Shown here piece after piece: positions 50,771-59,319 of a DNA stretch of 64,000 nt (its first letter is position 1; every line of letters begins with the position of its first letter). The DNA is from DASQHW01 sp038209365. GTDB lineage: Bacteria > Actinomycetota > Acidimicrobiia > IMCC26256 > PALSA-610. Under the pieces are notes generated by a model. That model was not told the origin of the DNA, searched no databases, and saw nothing but the letters and a program-made list of their open reading frames with translations. The DNA lies in contig JBBQXS010000014.1 of the NCBI GenBank assembly GCA_038209365.1, positions 1 through 64,000 on the forward strand, written 5' to 3'. The position numbers and the translations under genes are program-made.

Positions 50771-51493
50771 ATGACGTTATTGTCGGTCGAGGACGTGCGC
50801 GTCGAGTTCGGCGGCATCGTCGCGCTCGCCGACCTGACGTTCACGATCGACGAGGGTCAGATCTGCGCGCTGATCGGACCAAATGGTGCAGGCAAGACGA
50901 CGCTGTTCAACTGCGTGAGCAGGCTCTATCACCCGACCAGCGGTCAGATCACCTACGACGGCAAGCGCCTGCTGTCGATGCCCGCGTCCCGGATCGCGAG
51001 GGTCGGCATCGCGCGCACCTTCCAGAACCTCGCCCTGTTCCCCGCGCTCTCGGTGCTCGACAACGTGCTGATCGGCGGCTACACGCACGGGCCCGCGAAC
51101 GCCAAGCGGCGCGCGGAGGCGCGCGGAATACTCGAGCGCCTCTCGCTCGAGCACCTCGCCGATCGGCCCGCGGTCGGTCTTCCCTACGGCACCTTGAAAC
51201 GCATCGAGATCGCCCGCGCGCTCGCGGCGCGACCGAAACTGCTCCTGCTCGACGAGCCTGCGGCCGGGCTCACGCACTCCGAGGTCGACGAGCTGGGCGA
51301 GCTCATCCGGTCGGTGCGCGACGAGTTCAAGCTCACGGTGCTGCTCGTGGAGCACCACATGACGATGGTCATGTCGATCTCCGACCACATCGTCGTGCTC
51401 GACTTCGGCTCCAAGATCGCCGAGGGAATGCCCGCCGAGGTGCGCGACAATGCTCGCGTCGTCGAGGCGTACCTCGGAGCCCCGACCCCATGA
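50771..51493 (+). CDS. livG: Branched-chain amino acid type ABC transporter ATPase LivG
   Basis: 240 residues. Walker A ALIGPNGAGKTTLFNCVSRL, Q-loop IARTFQNLALFPALSVLDNV, signature region VGLPYGTLKRIEIARALAAR (the LPYG variant usual for LivG), Walker B PKLLLLDEPAAGLTHSE and the H-loop VLLVEHHMTMVM. ATG at 50771 follows a GGGGGGA stretch. A TAGGTT box lies at 50736. First gene of livGFHMK. ATGA overlap with livF. Confidence 0.95.
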   Translation: MTLLSVEDVRVEFGGIVALADLTFTIDEGQICALIGPNGAGKTTLFNCVSRLYHPTSGQITYDGKRLLSMPASRIARVGIARTFQNLALFPALSVLDNVLIGGYTHGPANAKRRAEARGILERLSLEHLADRPAVGLPYGTLKRIEIARALAARPKLLLLDEPAAGLTHSEVDELGELIRSVRDEFKLTVLLVEHHMTMVMSISDHIVVLDFGSKIAEGMPAEVRDNARVVEAYLGAPTP

Positions 51494-52200
51494 GCGCGCT
51501 GCTCGAGGTCTCCGAGCTGAGAGCCGCGTACGGCGCGGTCCGGGTGTTGCACGGTGTCGACTTCTCGGTGAACGAGGGTGAGGTCGTCGTGATCCTCGGC
51601 GCCAACGGAGCCGGGAAGACGACGACATTGCGGGCGATCTGCGGGATGGTCGACGCCCACGGCCGCGTCGCGTTCGCCGGTCGGGCGGTCCTCGGCCGCA
51701 AACCCGAACAGATCGCCGCCGCGGGGGTCGCGCACGTGCCCCAGGGTCGCGGCACGATCGTCGACCTGACCGTTGTCGACAACCTCCGCATCGGCGCGTA
51801 CTCGCGTCGCGACAAGGAGGTCGACACGGACATCGAACGCTGGTTCTCGGTCTTTCCGAGACTGGGCGAGCGGAGTGGCCAGCAGGCGGGAAGCATGAGC
51901 GGCGGTGAGCAGCAGATGCTCGCGATCGCACGGGCGATGATGGCGCGCCCGAAGCTCGTGCTGCTCGACGAGCCGTCGCTCGGTCTCGCCCCGATCGTGA
52001 CCCAAATGCTGTTCCGAACCCTCGGCGATCTGAACCGCGACGACGGCGTCTCGATGCTCGTGGTGGAGCAGAACGCCAACCTCGCGCTCGGCATTGCGAC
52101 GCGCGGCTACGTGCTCGAGACGGGGACGATTGTCACATCGGGCTCGGCGGAAGATCTTGCCGGCAACGACGAGGTACGCCGCGCGTACCTCGGGATCTGA
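51490..52200 (+). CDS. livF: Branched-chain amino acid type ABC transporter ATPase LivF
   Basis: 236 residues. LEVSELRAAYGAVRVLHGVD, Walker A ILGANGAGKTTTLRAICGMV, GVAHVPQGRGTIVDLTVVDN, signature SMSGGEQQMLAIARAMMARP, Walker B KLVLLDEPSLGLAPIVTQML and VVEQNANLALGIATRGYVLE. Typical LivF. The ATG overlaps the livG stop. Confidence 0.95.
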   Translation: MSALLEVSELRAAYGAVRVLHGVDFSVNEGEVVVILGANGAGKTTTLRAICGMVDAHGRVAFAGRAVLGRKPEQIAAAGVAHVPQGRGTIVDLTVVDNLRIGAYSRRDKEVDTDIERWFSVFPRLGERSGQQAGSMSGGEQQMLAIARAMMARPKLVLLDEPSLGLAPIVTQMLFRTLGDLNRDDGVSMLVVEQNANLALGIATRGYVLETGTIVTSGSAEDLAGNDEVRRAYLGI

Positions 52201-52209
52201 GGCGATCAG

Positions 52210-53091
52210 GTGTCGTTGTTCCTGACTCAGTTGATGAACGGCATCGGGAACGGTGCCGTGTACGCGTCGCTGGCGCTCGCGCTCGTGCTGATCTATCGCA
52301 CGACCGGGATCCTGAACTTCGCGCAGGGCGAGATGGCCCTCTACTCGACATACCTCTTTTGGTACTTCACCGATCGCGGTATGCCGGTCGTCGTCGCGAT
52401 CCTGCTGACCATGGTGCTCTCGTTCATCGGTGGCGCCGCGATCGAGCGAGTCGTGCTTCGTCCCGTCGAGAATTCGTCGCCGCTCGTGCTGGTGATCGTC
52501 ACGATTGGCATGTTCCTCGCGTTGAACTCGATCGTGCAGGTGCAGTTCGGCGCCGACATCAAGACCAACCTCCCGCGCGCATATCCCAAGCACGTATGGC
52601 GGCCGGGTGACGTGCAGATCTCGGCCGACACGCTGGTGCTCGTCGGCGTCCTGATCGTCGTGTGCTTCGTCCTCTACCTGTTGTTCCAGCACACCAAGCT
52701 CGGACTCGCGTTCCGCGCCGTGTCGTCGAATCCGGAGTCGAGCCGGCTCGTCGGGGTGCCGGCCGGCCGGATGTTGATGCTCGGGTGGGCGCTCGCCGCC
52801 GCCCTCGGCGCGCTGGCGGGCTGTCTCATCATCCCCACGATCGGGCTCCAGGCGTCCTCGATGCAATCGATCCTGGTGTTCTCGTTCGCGGCCGCCGCGC
52901 TCGGAGGCTTCGACAGTCCGCTCGGTGCGGTCGTCGGCGGCCTCATCGTCGGCGTCGCGCAGTCGCTGACGACGCAATACATCAAGTCGTTGAGTGACAT
53001 CGTGCTGATCGTGCCCTTCGGGCTGATCCTCGTCGTGCTGATGGTGCGGCCGCAGGGGCTCTTCGGTACTCGACGCGTGGAGCGAGTGTGA
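52210..53091 (+). CDS. livH: Branched-chain amino acid type ABC permease LivH
   Basis: 293 residues, about eight membrane helices. MNGIGNGAVYASLALALVLI, TTGILNFAQGEMALYSTY, LGLAFRAVSSNPESSRLVGV (permease-ATPase coupling segment), AAALGGFDSPLGAVVGGLIV, LILVVLMVRPQGLFG. GTG start 9 nt after livF. GTGA overlap with livM. Confidence 0.94.
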   Translation: MSLFLTQLMNGIGNGAVYASLALALVLIYRTTGILNFAQGEMALYSTYLFWYFTDRGMPVVVAILLTMVLSFIGGAAIERVVLRPVENSSPLVLVIVTIGMFLALNSIVQVQFGADIKTNLPRAYPKHVWRPGDVQISADTLVLVGVLIVVCFVLYLLFQHTKLGLAFRAVSSNPESSRLVGVPAGRMLMLGWALAAALGALAGCLIIPTIGLQASSMQSILVFSFAAAALGGFDSPLGAVVGGLIVGVAQSLTTQYIKSLSDIVLIVPFGLILVVLMVRPQGLFGTRRVERV

Positions 53092-54164
53092 CGTCTCGGC
53101 GCCAGCTCCAGACGATCGGCCTCGTGGCCGCGATCGGCGCGCTCGTGGTGCTCTCGGTGGTTCCCCACCTCGCGAGTGCCACCGATACTCAACGGTGGGC
53201 CCAGGCGCTGTACATCGGGATCGCCGCGATGGGGCTCAACCTCCTGACGGGGTACAACGGCCAGGTGTCGATCGGTCACGGCGCGTTCTTCGGGGTCGGT
53301 GCGTACACAACCGGGCTGCTGATGCACCAGCACGATTGGCAGTTCCTCCCCACGCTGCTCGTCTCGGCGCCGCTTTGCTTCGTCATCGGCGTGTTGATCG
53401 GGTTCCCGGCGCTGCGCGTCAAGGGCCTGTACCTGGCGCTCGTGACGCTGGGCCTCGCTGTCGTGTTCCCCGATCTCACCAAGCACTACGTGCACGTCAC
53501 CGGCGGCACCAACCTCGTCGCCCTCAACCGGACGGAGCTCGCACCGCCGGCGTGGGTGCCGACGTGGCTCTCGTCGATCGGTCGCGACGACCAGTGGGCG
53601 TATTACGTGACCTTCGCGCTCGCGGTCGTGCTGGTCGTCGCCACCTATCTGATGGTGCGCAGCCGCTTCGGTCGCGCCTTGATCGCGGTGCGCGACCACG
53701 AGGCCGCGGCCGAGACCGTGGGGATCAATGCCGCGCGCGTGAAGGTCATGGCGTTCGCGCTGAGCGCGCTGTACGCAGGTGTTGCCGGCTCGTGCGCGGT
53801 GCTCGTCGATCACCTCGCCAACGCCGACAAGGTGCAGACATTCCAGCTCTCGATCAAGTTCCTCGTCGCGGTCGTGATCGGCGGTACGGCCACGGTGATC
53901 GGCCCACTCGTCGGCGCGGGCGTCGTCGTCTCGCTCCAGTGGATCATCTCGGACGTGCTGCCGAAGCGCGTGAGCTCGATCGGTGTGCTGGAACGCACGC
54001 TCGGCAACCCGGCGGCGTCTCCCGCGATCTTCGGCATCCTGCTCATCCTCTTCGTCTTCGTGTTGCCCGACGGGATCGTCGGCGGCGTGCGGCGCTTCTG
54101 GGGCCGTCTCACGAGCGGCCGGTCCGGTGCGCCGCCTACAGCTCCTGCACCACTTACAACGTGA
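53088..54164 (+). CDS. livM: Branched-chain amino acid type ABC permease LivM
   Basis: 358 residues with nine or ten helices. ALYIGIAAMGLNLLTGYNGQ, VSIGHGAFFGVGAYTTGLLM, LRVKGLYLALVTLGLAVVFP, SRFGRALIAVRDHEAAAETV (coupling loop), VAVVIGGTATVIGPLVGAGV, LFVFVLPDGIVGGVRRFWGR. Its stop codon lies inside the first copy of a 15-bp tandem repeat. Confidence 0.94.
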   Translation: MTSRRQLQTIGLVAAIGALVVLSVVPHLASATDTQRWAQALYIGIAAMGLNLLTGYNGQVSIGHGAFFGVGAYTTGLLMHQHDWQFLPTLLVSAPLCFVIGVLIGFPALRVKGLYLALVTLGLAVVFPDLTKHYVHVTGGTNLVALNRTELAPPAWVPTWLSSIGRDDQWAYYVTFALAVVLVVATYLMVRSRFGRALIAVRDHEAAAETVGINAARVKVMAFALSALYAGVAGSCAVLVDHLANADKVQTFQLSIKFLVAVVIGGTATVIGPLVGAGVVVSLQWIISDVLPKRVSSIGVLERTLGNPAASPAIFGILLILFVFVLPDGIVGGVRRFWGRLTSGRSGAPPTAPAPLTT

Positions 54165-54183
54165 AGGGTTACAACGTGAAGGG
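54154..54183 (+). repeat. 15-bp tandem duplication at the livM stop
   Basis: TTACAACGTGAAGGG at 54154-54168 is repeated exactly at 54169-54183. The first copy contains the livM TGA. The second ends 9 nt before the livK ATG and provides GAAGGG as a possible ribosome binding site. Confidence 0.85.
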
Positions 54184-54192
54184 ATCGCGCTA

Positions 54193-55584
54193 ATGGATCA
54201 CGTATCTCGTCAACGCCGCCGGGCATCGTGGAGGTGCTTGCGTGTCTTCGCGTTGTGCACCGTCATCGCGCTCGTCGCGGCCGCATGTGGCAGCAGCCGC
54301 CGCAACGACACGACCGGCACCACCGGCGGGAACGGCACGACGCCGGGTGGAGCGCCGCAAAACGTCGTCCCCACCGCGGATTGCCCGGCGGGACAAGACA
54401 CCGTCGGCGTGAGCGGCGACACGATCACGCTGGGCACGAGTCTTCCCGAGTCCGGCCAGTACGCGCCGTTCATCGCCATCCTGAAGGGCGAGAGGTCGTA
54501 CTTCGAGTACCTCAACGCGCAAGGTGGCGTCGAGGTGCCGAAGGGAAGCGGCAAGAAGTACAAGATCAAGCTCGTCGACAAGGACGACGCCTACGACGCC
54601 GCGCGGACGGTGACGAACGTCAACTCGCTGATCACCGACACCAAGGTGTTCTCGTTGCTCAACGTGGTCGGCACCAAGAACAACCTCGGCGCCCGTGACA
54701 CCGTCAACAGCGAGTGCGTACCCGACCTGCTCATCGCCTCCGGTGCAGTGCAGTGGGGCAACATGAAGTTCCCGTGGATGCTGGGCTCCGAGCTCGTGCC
54801 GTACCCGCTCGAGATGCGCGTGTTCGTCGACTACCTCAAGAAGAACAAGCCGAACGCGAAGATCGCGGTGCTCAAGGCGAGCGACGACTTCGGGCAGTCC
54901 TACTCCGACACGCTGCAGGAGCTCGTGAAGGGCACGAACCTGTCGATTGTCCAGACGACGGGCTACGACCCCGAGAGCTCCGACGTGAAGGCGCAGGTCA
55001 CCAGCCTCGCCGCGACCAAGGCCGACGCGTTCGTCATCGGTGCGGCCCTGCTCGCGTGCCCGAGCGCGTTGAACGCAATGGGCGACGCGGGCTGGAAGCC
55101 CATCGTGTATATGTCGGGCACGTGCGTGTCGAAGCTGCTGCTCAGCGCGGCCGGCAAGAATGCCGACGGCCTTCTGACCGTGACACCGTTGATCGATCCG
55201 TCGGATCCCGCCAACGCGAGCAAGCCTGCGATGCAGTTGTACACGCAGCAGGTGAAGAAGTACTCGGACGCCGACGTCACCGATGGCATCGTCGCTTACG
55301 GCTGGACCACGGCGGCACTCATGGCCAAGATTCTTGAGAGCTCGCCTAAGCTCGACCGCGCTTCGGTCATGGAGACCGCGCGCACGCTCACCGACGTCAA
55401 GGGTGTCGGCCTCCAGCTCGCCGACTCGACGTGGAACACGAGCGCGCAGGACTGGTTCATCGGCGAAACGTTCCAGTTGGTCACCTACGACAGCACGGCC
55501 GCCCACACGAAGGCGTTGGGTCCGATCACGGACCTCGACGGCAAGACCGCCGAGCTCTCGCCGCCGGCGCTGTTGCGTCAGTAG
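54193..55584 (+). CDS. livK: ABC transporter substrate-binding lipoprotein, LivK family
   Basis: 463 residues. Lipoprotein signal with lipobox LVAAAC (lipidated Cys about residue 31), then a Gly/Thr linker and a periplasmic-binding fold of the leucine/isoleucine/valine type: DTITLGTSLPESGQYAPFIA, YKIKLVDKDDAYDAARTVTN, IAVLKASDDFGQSYSDTLQE, DAFVIGAALLACPSALNAMG. The ligand is not certain; amino acids, amides or urea are transported by related systems. Last gene of the liv operon. Its 3' end overlaps bioD tail to tail by 7 bp. Confidence 0.93.
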   Translation: MDHVSRQRRRASWRCLRVFALCTVIALVAAACGSSRRNDTTGTTGGNGTTPGGAPQNVVPTADCPAGQDTVGVSGDTITLGTSLPESGQYAPFIAILKGERSYFEYLNAQGGVEVPKGSGKKYKIKLVDKDDAYDAARTVTNVNSLITDTKVFSLLNVVGTKNNLGARDTVNSECVPDLLIASGAVQWGNMKFPWMLGSELVPYPLEMRVFVDYLKKNKPNAKIAVLKASDDFGQSYSDTLQELVKGTNLSIVQTTGYDPESSDVKAQVTSLAATKADAFVIGAALLACPSALNAMGDAGWKPIVYMSGTCVSKLLLSAAGKNADGLLTVTPLIDPSDPANASKPAMQLYTQQVKKYSDADVTDGIVAYGWTTAALMAKILESSPKLDRASVMETARTLTDVKGVGLQLADSTWNTSAQDWFIGETFQLVTYDSTAAHTKALGPITDLDGKTAELSPPALLRQ

Positions 55585-56201
55585 CGCGCCGCAAGACGTT
55601 CGGAGAGGGACTCGAGGTCGGTGACGACCTCGAGGCCCTCTCGCGTGCGCAGCCACTCGGCGTTGCGACGGTGCAGGTTGTCCGCCTCGTCGAACCGGTT
55701 CAGATACACGATCGGCGCCGGGTCGAGCACAGCCGCGCACAGCCGGACCAAACCGATGGTGCCGAGGCCCGCGGCGGCGACGAGCACGACGGCCCGTGGT
55801 GCGACCGAGACGATCAGGTTGCGGGTGTCACCGTCGTGCGCGAGCGGGGAGAGCAGTCCGCCCGCTCCTTCCACGAGCGTGGTCCCCGTCTCCGGGAGGT
55901 CGAGCTCGCGTACGAGGTCTGCGAGGTGAATCGCGGGCAGGCCGAGCGCGTCTGCGGCCATCGGCGGTGCCATCGGCAGGGGAAGCCAGCGGTGGCGGGG
56001 GCACACGCGCTCGACCGGCTCGCCGCACGCCGCGGCAAGCAGGTCGGCGTCGGTGGTGGGGTCGGCGGGGTCGAACGACTGCCGGGGTTTGCGGGCGTGC
56101 GCGCCACGGGCGCGCGCGACGGAAGCGGTGACATACGTCTTGCCGACCTCGGTGCCGGTACCCGTGACCACCACGACGCTCCTTCGCGGCGGGGGTGTCA
56201 C
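55578..56201 (-). CDS. bioD: Dethiobiotin synthetase
   Basis: Forms the ureido ring of dethiobiotin from DAPA, CO2 and ATP. Seen: VVVVTGTGTEVGKTYVTASV P-loop, HARKPRQSFDPADPTTDADL, TTLVEGAGGLLSPLAHDGDT, VLVAAAGLGTIGLVRLCAAV. 207 residues. The GTG start overlaps the bioF stop (GTGA). Third gene of bioA-bioF-bioD. bioB is not in the window. Confidence 0.93.
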   Translation of the reverse strand: MTPPPRRSVVVVTGTGTEVGKTYVTASVARARGAHARKPRQSFDPADPTTDADLLAAACGEPVERVCPRHRWLPLPMAPPMAADALGLPAIHLADLVRELDLPETGTTLVEGAGGLLSPLAHDGDTRNLIVSVAPRAVVLVAAAGLGTIGLVRLCAAVLDPAPIVYLNRFDEADNLHRRNAEWLRTREGLEVVTDLESLSERLAARY

Positions 56202-57298
56202 GCGGTGCGGAGCTCTCCGAGCACGTCGGCAAGCGCGCGTTGGAGGTGCGCGACCTGCGCATCGGTGTGCGCGGCGGAGAGCGTGACACGCAGCCGGGAG
56301 GTGCCGGCGGCAACGGTCGGGGGACGGATCGCGGGGACGAGCACGCCGCGGTCGAGCAACGCGGCGGCCGCGTCGAGGGTCGCGCCCTCGTCGCCGATCA
56401 CGAACGGCACGATCGGCGACGGGTGGCAGGTGCGGATGCGGTCGACGAGCGCCCGCAGGCGCGCGACGAGCCCTTCCCCCTCGGCGCTCCGCAGGACACC
56501 GAGTGCGGCGAGCGCCGCCGCGCTGTCGGCGGGCGTCGGCGCGGTCGTGAAGATGTACGGCCGGGCGCGGTTCTCGACGAGCTCGATGTAGCGCGTCGGT
56601 CCGGCGACGAAACCCCCGAGCGACCCGAGGGTCTTCGACAAGGTGCCGACGCGCAGGACGTCGGTGTCGTCCGGTACCACCACGTCGGGCCCGAGCACCG
56701 CGTGGGCCTCGTCGAGCACGCACAACGCGCGCTCGCGCGTGCACAGCTCGACGAGCGCGTCGACGTCGGCCGCGTCGCCATCCATCGAGAACACCGTGTC
56801 GCTGACGACGAGCGCTCGTCGTCCGCCGCGATCACGGAGGAGCGCGGCCAGATGTTCGAGGTCGCCGTGGCGGTACACCGCGACATCGGCTCGGGCGAGC
56901 CGGCAGCCGTCGATGATCGACGCGTGGTTCAGCTCGTCGCTGCACACCAGCACGCCTTGCGTGCCGAACGTCGTCAACACGCCGAGGTTCGTCGCGAACC
57001 CGGTGGGGAAGAGCGCGGCGCGCGGCGTGCGCTTCCACGCCGCGAGTGCGCGCTCGAGCTCCGAGTGCACGGGCCGGGAGCCGACGATGAGCCGCGCCGA
57101 GCCGCTGCCGGACCCGTCGCGTTCGAGCGCATCGCGGGCGGCGGCGACGACCGCGGGATGGCGGGTGAGTCCGAGGTAGTCGTTGGAGGCAAACGCGACC
57201 GGTCCGTCTCCGGCGACGTCCAGGTCGCGAGGTGCGCGCCATCGGCCCGTGGCGCGGATTGCACGGGCCTCGGCGTCGGCCCACACGCGCCAGGTCAC
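56198..57298 (-). CDS. bioF: 8-amino-7-oxononanoate synthase
   Basis: PLP enzyme joining pimeloyl-CoA/ACP and alanine. Seen: VAFASNDYLGLTRHPAVVAA, GSGSARLIVGSRPVHSELER, NHASIIDGCRLARADVAVYR, VVSDTVFSMDGDAADVDALV, VLDEAHAVLGPDV, and the PLP Lys in VGTLSKTLGSLGGFVAG. 366 residues. GTG at 57298 overlaps the bioA stop. Confidence 0.93.
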   Translation of the reverse strand: MTWRVWADAEARAIRATGRWRAPRDLDVAGDGPVAFASNDYLGLTRHPAVVAAARDALERDGSGSGSARLIVGSRPVHSELERALAAWKRTPRAALFPTGFATNLGVLTTFGTQGVLVCSDELNHASIIDGCRLARADVAVYRHGDLEHLAALLRDRGGRRALVVSDTVFSMDGDAADVDALVELCTRERALCVLDEAHAVLGPDVVVPDDTDVLRVGTLSKTLGSLGGFVAGPTRYIELVENRARPYIFTTAPTPADSAAALAALGVLRSAEGEGLVARLRALVDRIRTCHPSPIVPFVIGDEGATLDAAAALLDRGVLVPAIRPPTVAAGTSRLRVTLSAAHTDAQVAHLQRALADVLGELRTA

Positions 57299-58590
57299 GG
57301 TTCGGACACGTCGTCGATCGCCGCACTCAGCGCGTGCACGGTCCGATGCAGTTCCTCGGAGGTGATCGTGAGCGGCGGCATCAGCACGACGACGTCGCCG
57401 AGCGGCCGCACGAGCACGCCCCGCTCCACGGTCGCCGCACACACCCGGCGTCCGTAGCGGAGCCCTTCACCCGGTGGCGCCAGCTCGATGCCGACCATGA
57501 GGCCCCGCTGACGGATCTCCTTGACTGCCGGCTTGGACGCGACGCGATCGTCGAGCAGCGCGGCGAGCTCCTCGGACCGGGCGCGCACGGTGGCGAGCAC
57601 ATTCCACGCGTCGAGCAACTCGAGGTGCCGCAGGGCCACGGCTGCTGCGAGCGCGTTCCCGCCGTATGAATGACCGTGGTACAGCGTGTTCGTCCCGAGA
57701 TCCGCGCCGAGGAACGCATCGAAGACGCGCCCACACGCGACGGTCGCCGACATCGGGAGATAGCCGGCGGTCAACCCCTTGCCGAGACACACGAGGTCGG
57801 GACGGATGCCGGCTTGTTCGCTCGCGAACAGCGTGCCCGTGCGACCGAACCCGGTCGCGACCTCGTCGCAGATCAGCAGCACGTCATTGGCACGGCACGC
57901 GTCCGCGAGCTGCGCGAGACCGTCGGGATCGGCGAGTTGCATGCCCGCGGCGCCCTGCACGAGGGGCTCGACGACCACGGCTGCGAGCTCGGTTGCGTGC
58001 GCCGCGATCATCCGGCACGCCGTGCCGAAGCACTCGGGATCGGCAAAGTCGGGGGCGCGCAGCACCGGGAAGCGCAACGGGTCGAACACGTCGGTGCCGA
58101 AGCCGCTGTCGCCGAGTGAGAGCGCGCCGATCGTGTCGCCGTGGTACGCCCCACCGAAGGCGAGGAACGTCGTGCGACCCTCGACCCCACGGTTCACCCA
58201 GTACTGGAACGCGATCTTCAGCGCCTGCTCGACGGCGGAGGCGCCGTCCGACGCGTACAGGAAGTGGGGGTCGTCGACCGGCACGGCCGCGGCCAGCGCC
58301 TCCGAGAGCTGGATCACGGTGCGGTTGCCGTTGCCGAGCATCGTCGTGTGCGCGCCTCTGCCGAGCTGCTCGCGAACGGCGTCGTCGAGCTCGGGAACGC
58401 AATGCCCGAGCGTCGTGACCCACAGCGACGAGATCGCGTCGAGGTAGCGCCGTCCGTCGACATCGACCACCTCGTGGCCCTCCGCGCGTTCCACGATGAT
58501 GGGTGCGTTGCTCGCATACGCGGCCATCTGCGTGAACCCGTGCCACACCACCGCGGCATCCCGCTTCACCCATGCTTCTTTGTCGCTCAC
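57295..58590 (-). CDS. bioA: Adenosylmethionine-8-amino-7-oxononanoate aminotransferase
   Basis: PLP transaminase making DAPA from KAPA with SAM as donor. Seen: AVVWHGFTQMAAYASNAPII (the W-HPFTQM-type motif of BioA), YLDAISSLWVTTLGHCVPEL, SDGASAVEQALKIAFQYWVN, GGAYHGDTIGALSLG, LLICDEVATGFGRTGTLFAS, PLP Lys in DLVCLGKGLTAGYLPMSATV. 431 residues. The GTG at 58590 has CAGAAT ending 6 nt upstream, suggesting a leaderless transcript. Divergent from a TetR gene. Confidence 0.94.
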   Translation of the reverse strand: MSDKEAWVKRDAAVVWHGFTQMAAYASNAPIIVERAEGHEVVDVDGRRYLDAISSLWVTTLGHCVPELDDAVREQLGRGAHTTMLGNGNRTVIQLSEALAAAVPVDDPHFLYASDGASAVEQALKIAFQYWVNRGVEGRTTFLAFGGAYHGDTIGALSLGDSGFGTDVFDPLRFPVLRAPDFADPECFGTACRMIAAHATELAAVVVEPLVQGAAGMQLADPDGLAQLADACRANDVLLICDEVATGFGRTGTLFASEQAGIRPDLVCLGKGLTAGYLPMSATVACGRVFDAFLGADLGTNTLYHGHSYGGNALAAAVALRHLELLDAWNVLATVRARSEELAALLDDRVASKPAVKEIRQRGLMVGIELAPPGEGLRYGRRVCAATVERGVLVRPLGDVVVLMPPLTITSEELHRTVHALSAAIDDVSEP

Positions 58591-58645
58591 ACTGGGATTC
58601 TGACGCAGGGTGCACCGACGCGTCGCACGACCCACAATGTGGTTG
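58591..58645. promoter_or_regulatory. Divergent bioA/tetR promoter region with two palindromes
   Basis: The 55 bp between the two starts contain CGACGCGTCG (58616-58625, perfect palindrome) and CCACAATGTGG (58632-58642, perfect 11-bp palindrome), the latter overlapping a CACAAT -10-like box for the tetR gene. TetR proteins usually bind such sites upstream of their own gene, so autoregulation with co-control of bioA is possible. Confidence 0.5.
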
Positions 58646-59251
58646 ATGACCCAGGCGACGGATCCTCTCTCGCTGCGTGATCGGTTGCTCGCGGCGACCT
58701 ATCGGTGTGTGGAGCGGTTCGGGCTCGGCAAGACGACGATCGAGGACGTCGTGAAGGAATCGGGCGTCTCCCGGGCCACGATCTACCGACAGTTCCCGGG
58801 CGGACGCGACGAGCTGTTGCTCGAGACCGTCGGCTGGGAGCTCACCAACTACTTCACGCGGCTCGCCGATCACGTGCGGGACGCACCGGACCTCGCCGAC
58901 CTGCTGCGCACCGGCCTGTGGTTCGCGCACCGCTCGATCACCGAGCACGGGCTCCTGCGCAAGATCATGGACACCGAGCCGGAGCGGCTGTTGCCGCTCC
59001 TCACCACGGAGTCCGCCAAGACCCTCCCGTTCATCGCCGACTTCCTCCAGCCCTATCTCCGGCGCGAGGCCGACGCGGGCCGGCTACGACCCGGGACCGA
59101 CCTGGACCGGGCCGCGGAATACCTCGCCCGTGCGATCCTCTCGCTGATCGGTGCCCCCGGCCGGTGGGACCTCGAGGATCCGGACCAGGTCCGCGACCTC
59201 GTCGCCACCGAGCTGCTCGGGGGCATCGCTGCGCCAGGAAGCGCCCCGTAG
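58646..59251 (+). CDS. TetR family transcriptional regulator (first)
   Basis: 201 residues. The N-terminal HTH is RDRLLAATYRCVERFGLGKT, TIEDVVKESGVSRATIYRQF, PGGRDELLLETVGWEL. The C-terminal ligand domain has no recognised specificity. ATG 58646 is used; an in-frame ATG at 58637 is possible. Divergent from bioA and followed at 68 bp by a second TetR gene of similar size. The regulated genes are probably the adjacent lipid-type genes or bioA. Confidence 0.92.
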   Translation: MTQATDPLSLRDRLLAATYRCVERFGLGKTTIEDVVKESGVSRATIYRQFPGGRDELLLETVGWELTNYFTRLADHVRDAPDLADLLRTGLWFAHRSITEHGLLRKIMDTEPERLLPLLTTESAKTLPFIADFLQPYLRREADAGRLRPGTDLDRAAEYLARAILSLIGAPGRWDLEDPDQVRDLVATELLGGIAAPGSAP

Positions 59252-59282
59252 CGGGCCGTTTCCTGCAGACCGAGCGGCGACA

Positions 59283-59318
59283 CATTGACAATGAGACGTT
59301 CAATGCGTAATTGTCTCA
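59283..59318. promoter_or_regulatory. Promoter and nested inverted repeats before the second tetR gene
   Basis: TTGACA (59285-59290) and TAATTG (59308-59313) are 17 bp apart, with a TGCG just before the -10. Nested inverted repeats cover it: CATTGA/TCAATG (59283-59288, 59300-59305) and TGAGAC/GTCTCA (59292-59297, 59313-59318). The predicted start coincides with the GTG at 59320. A self-repression operator is likely. Confidence 0.6.
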
Positions 59319-59319
59319 G

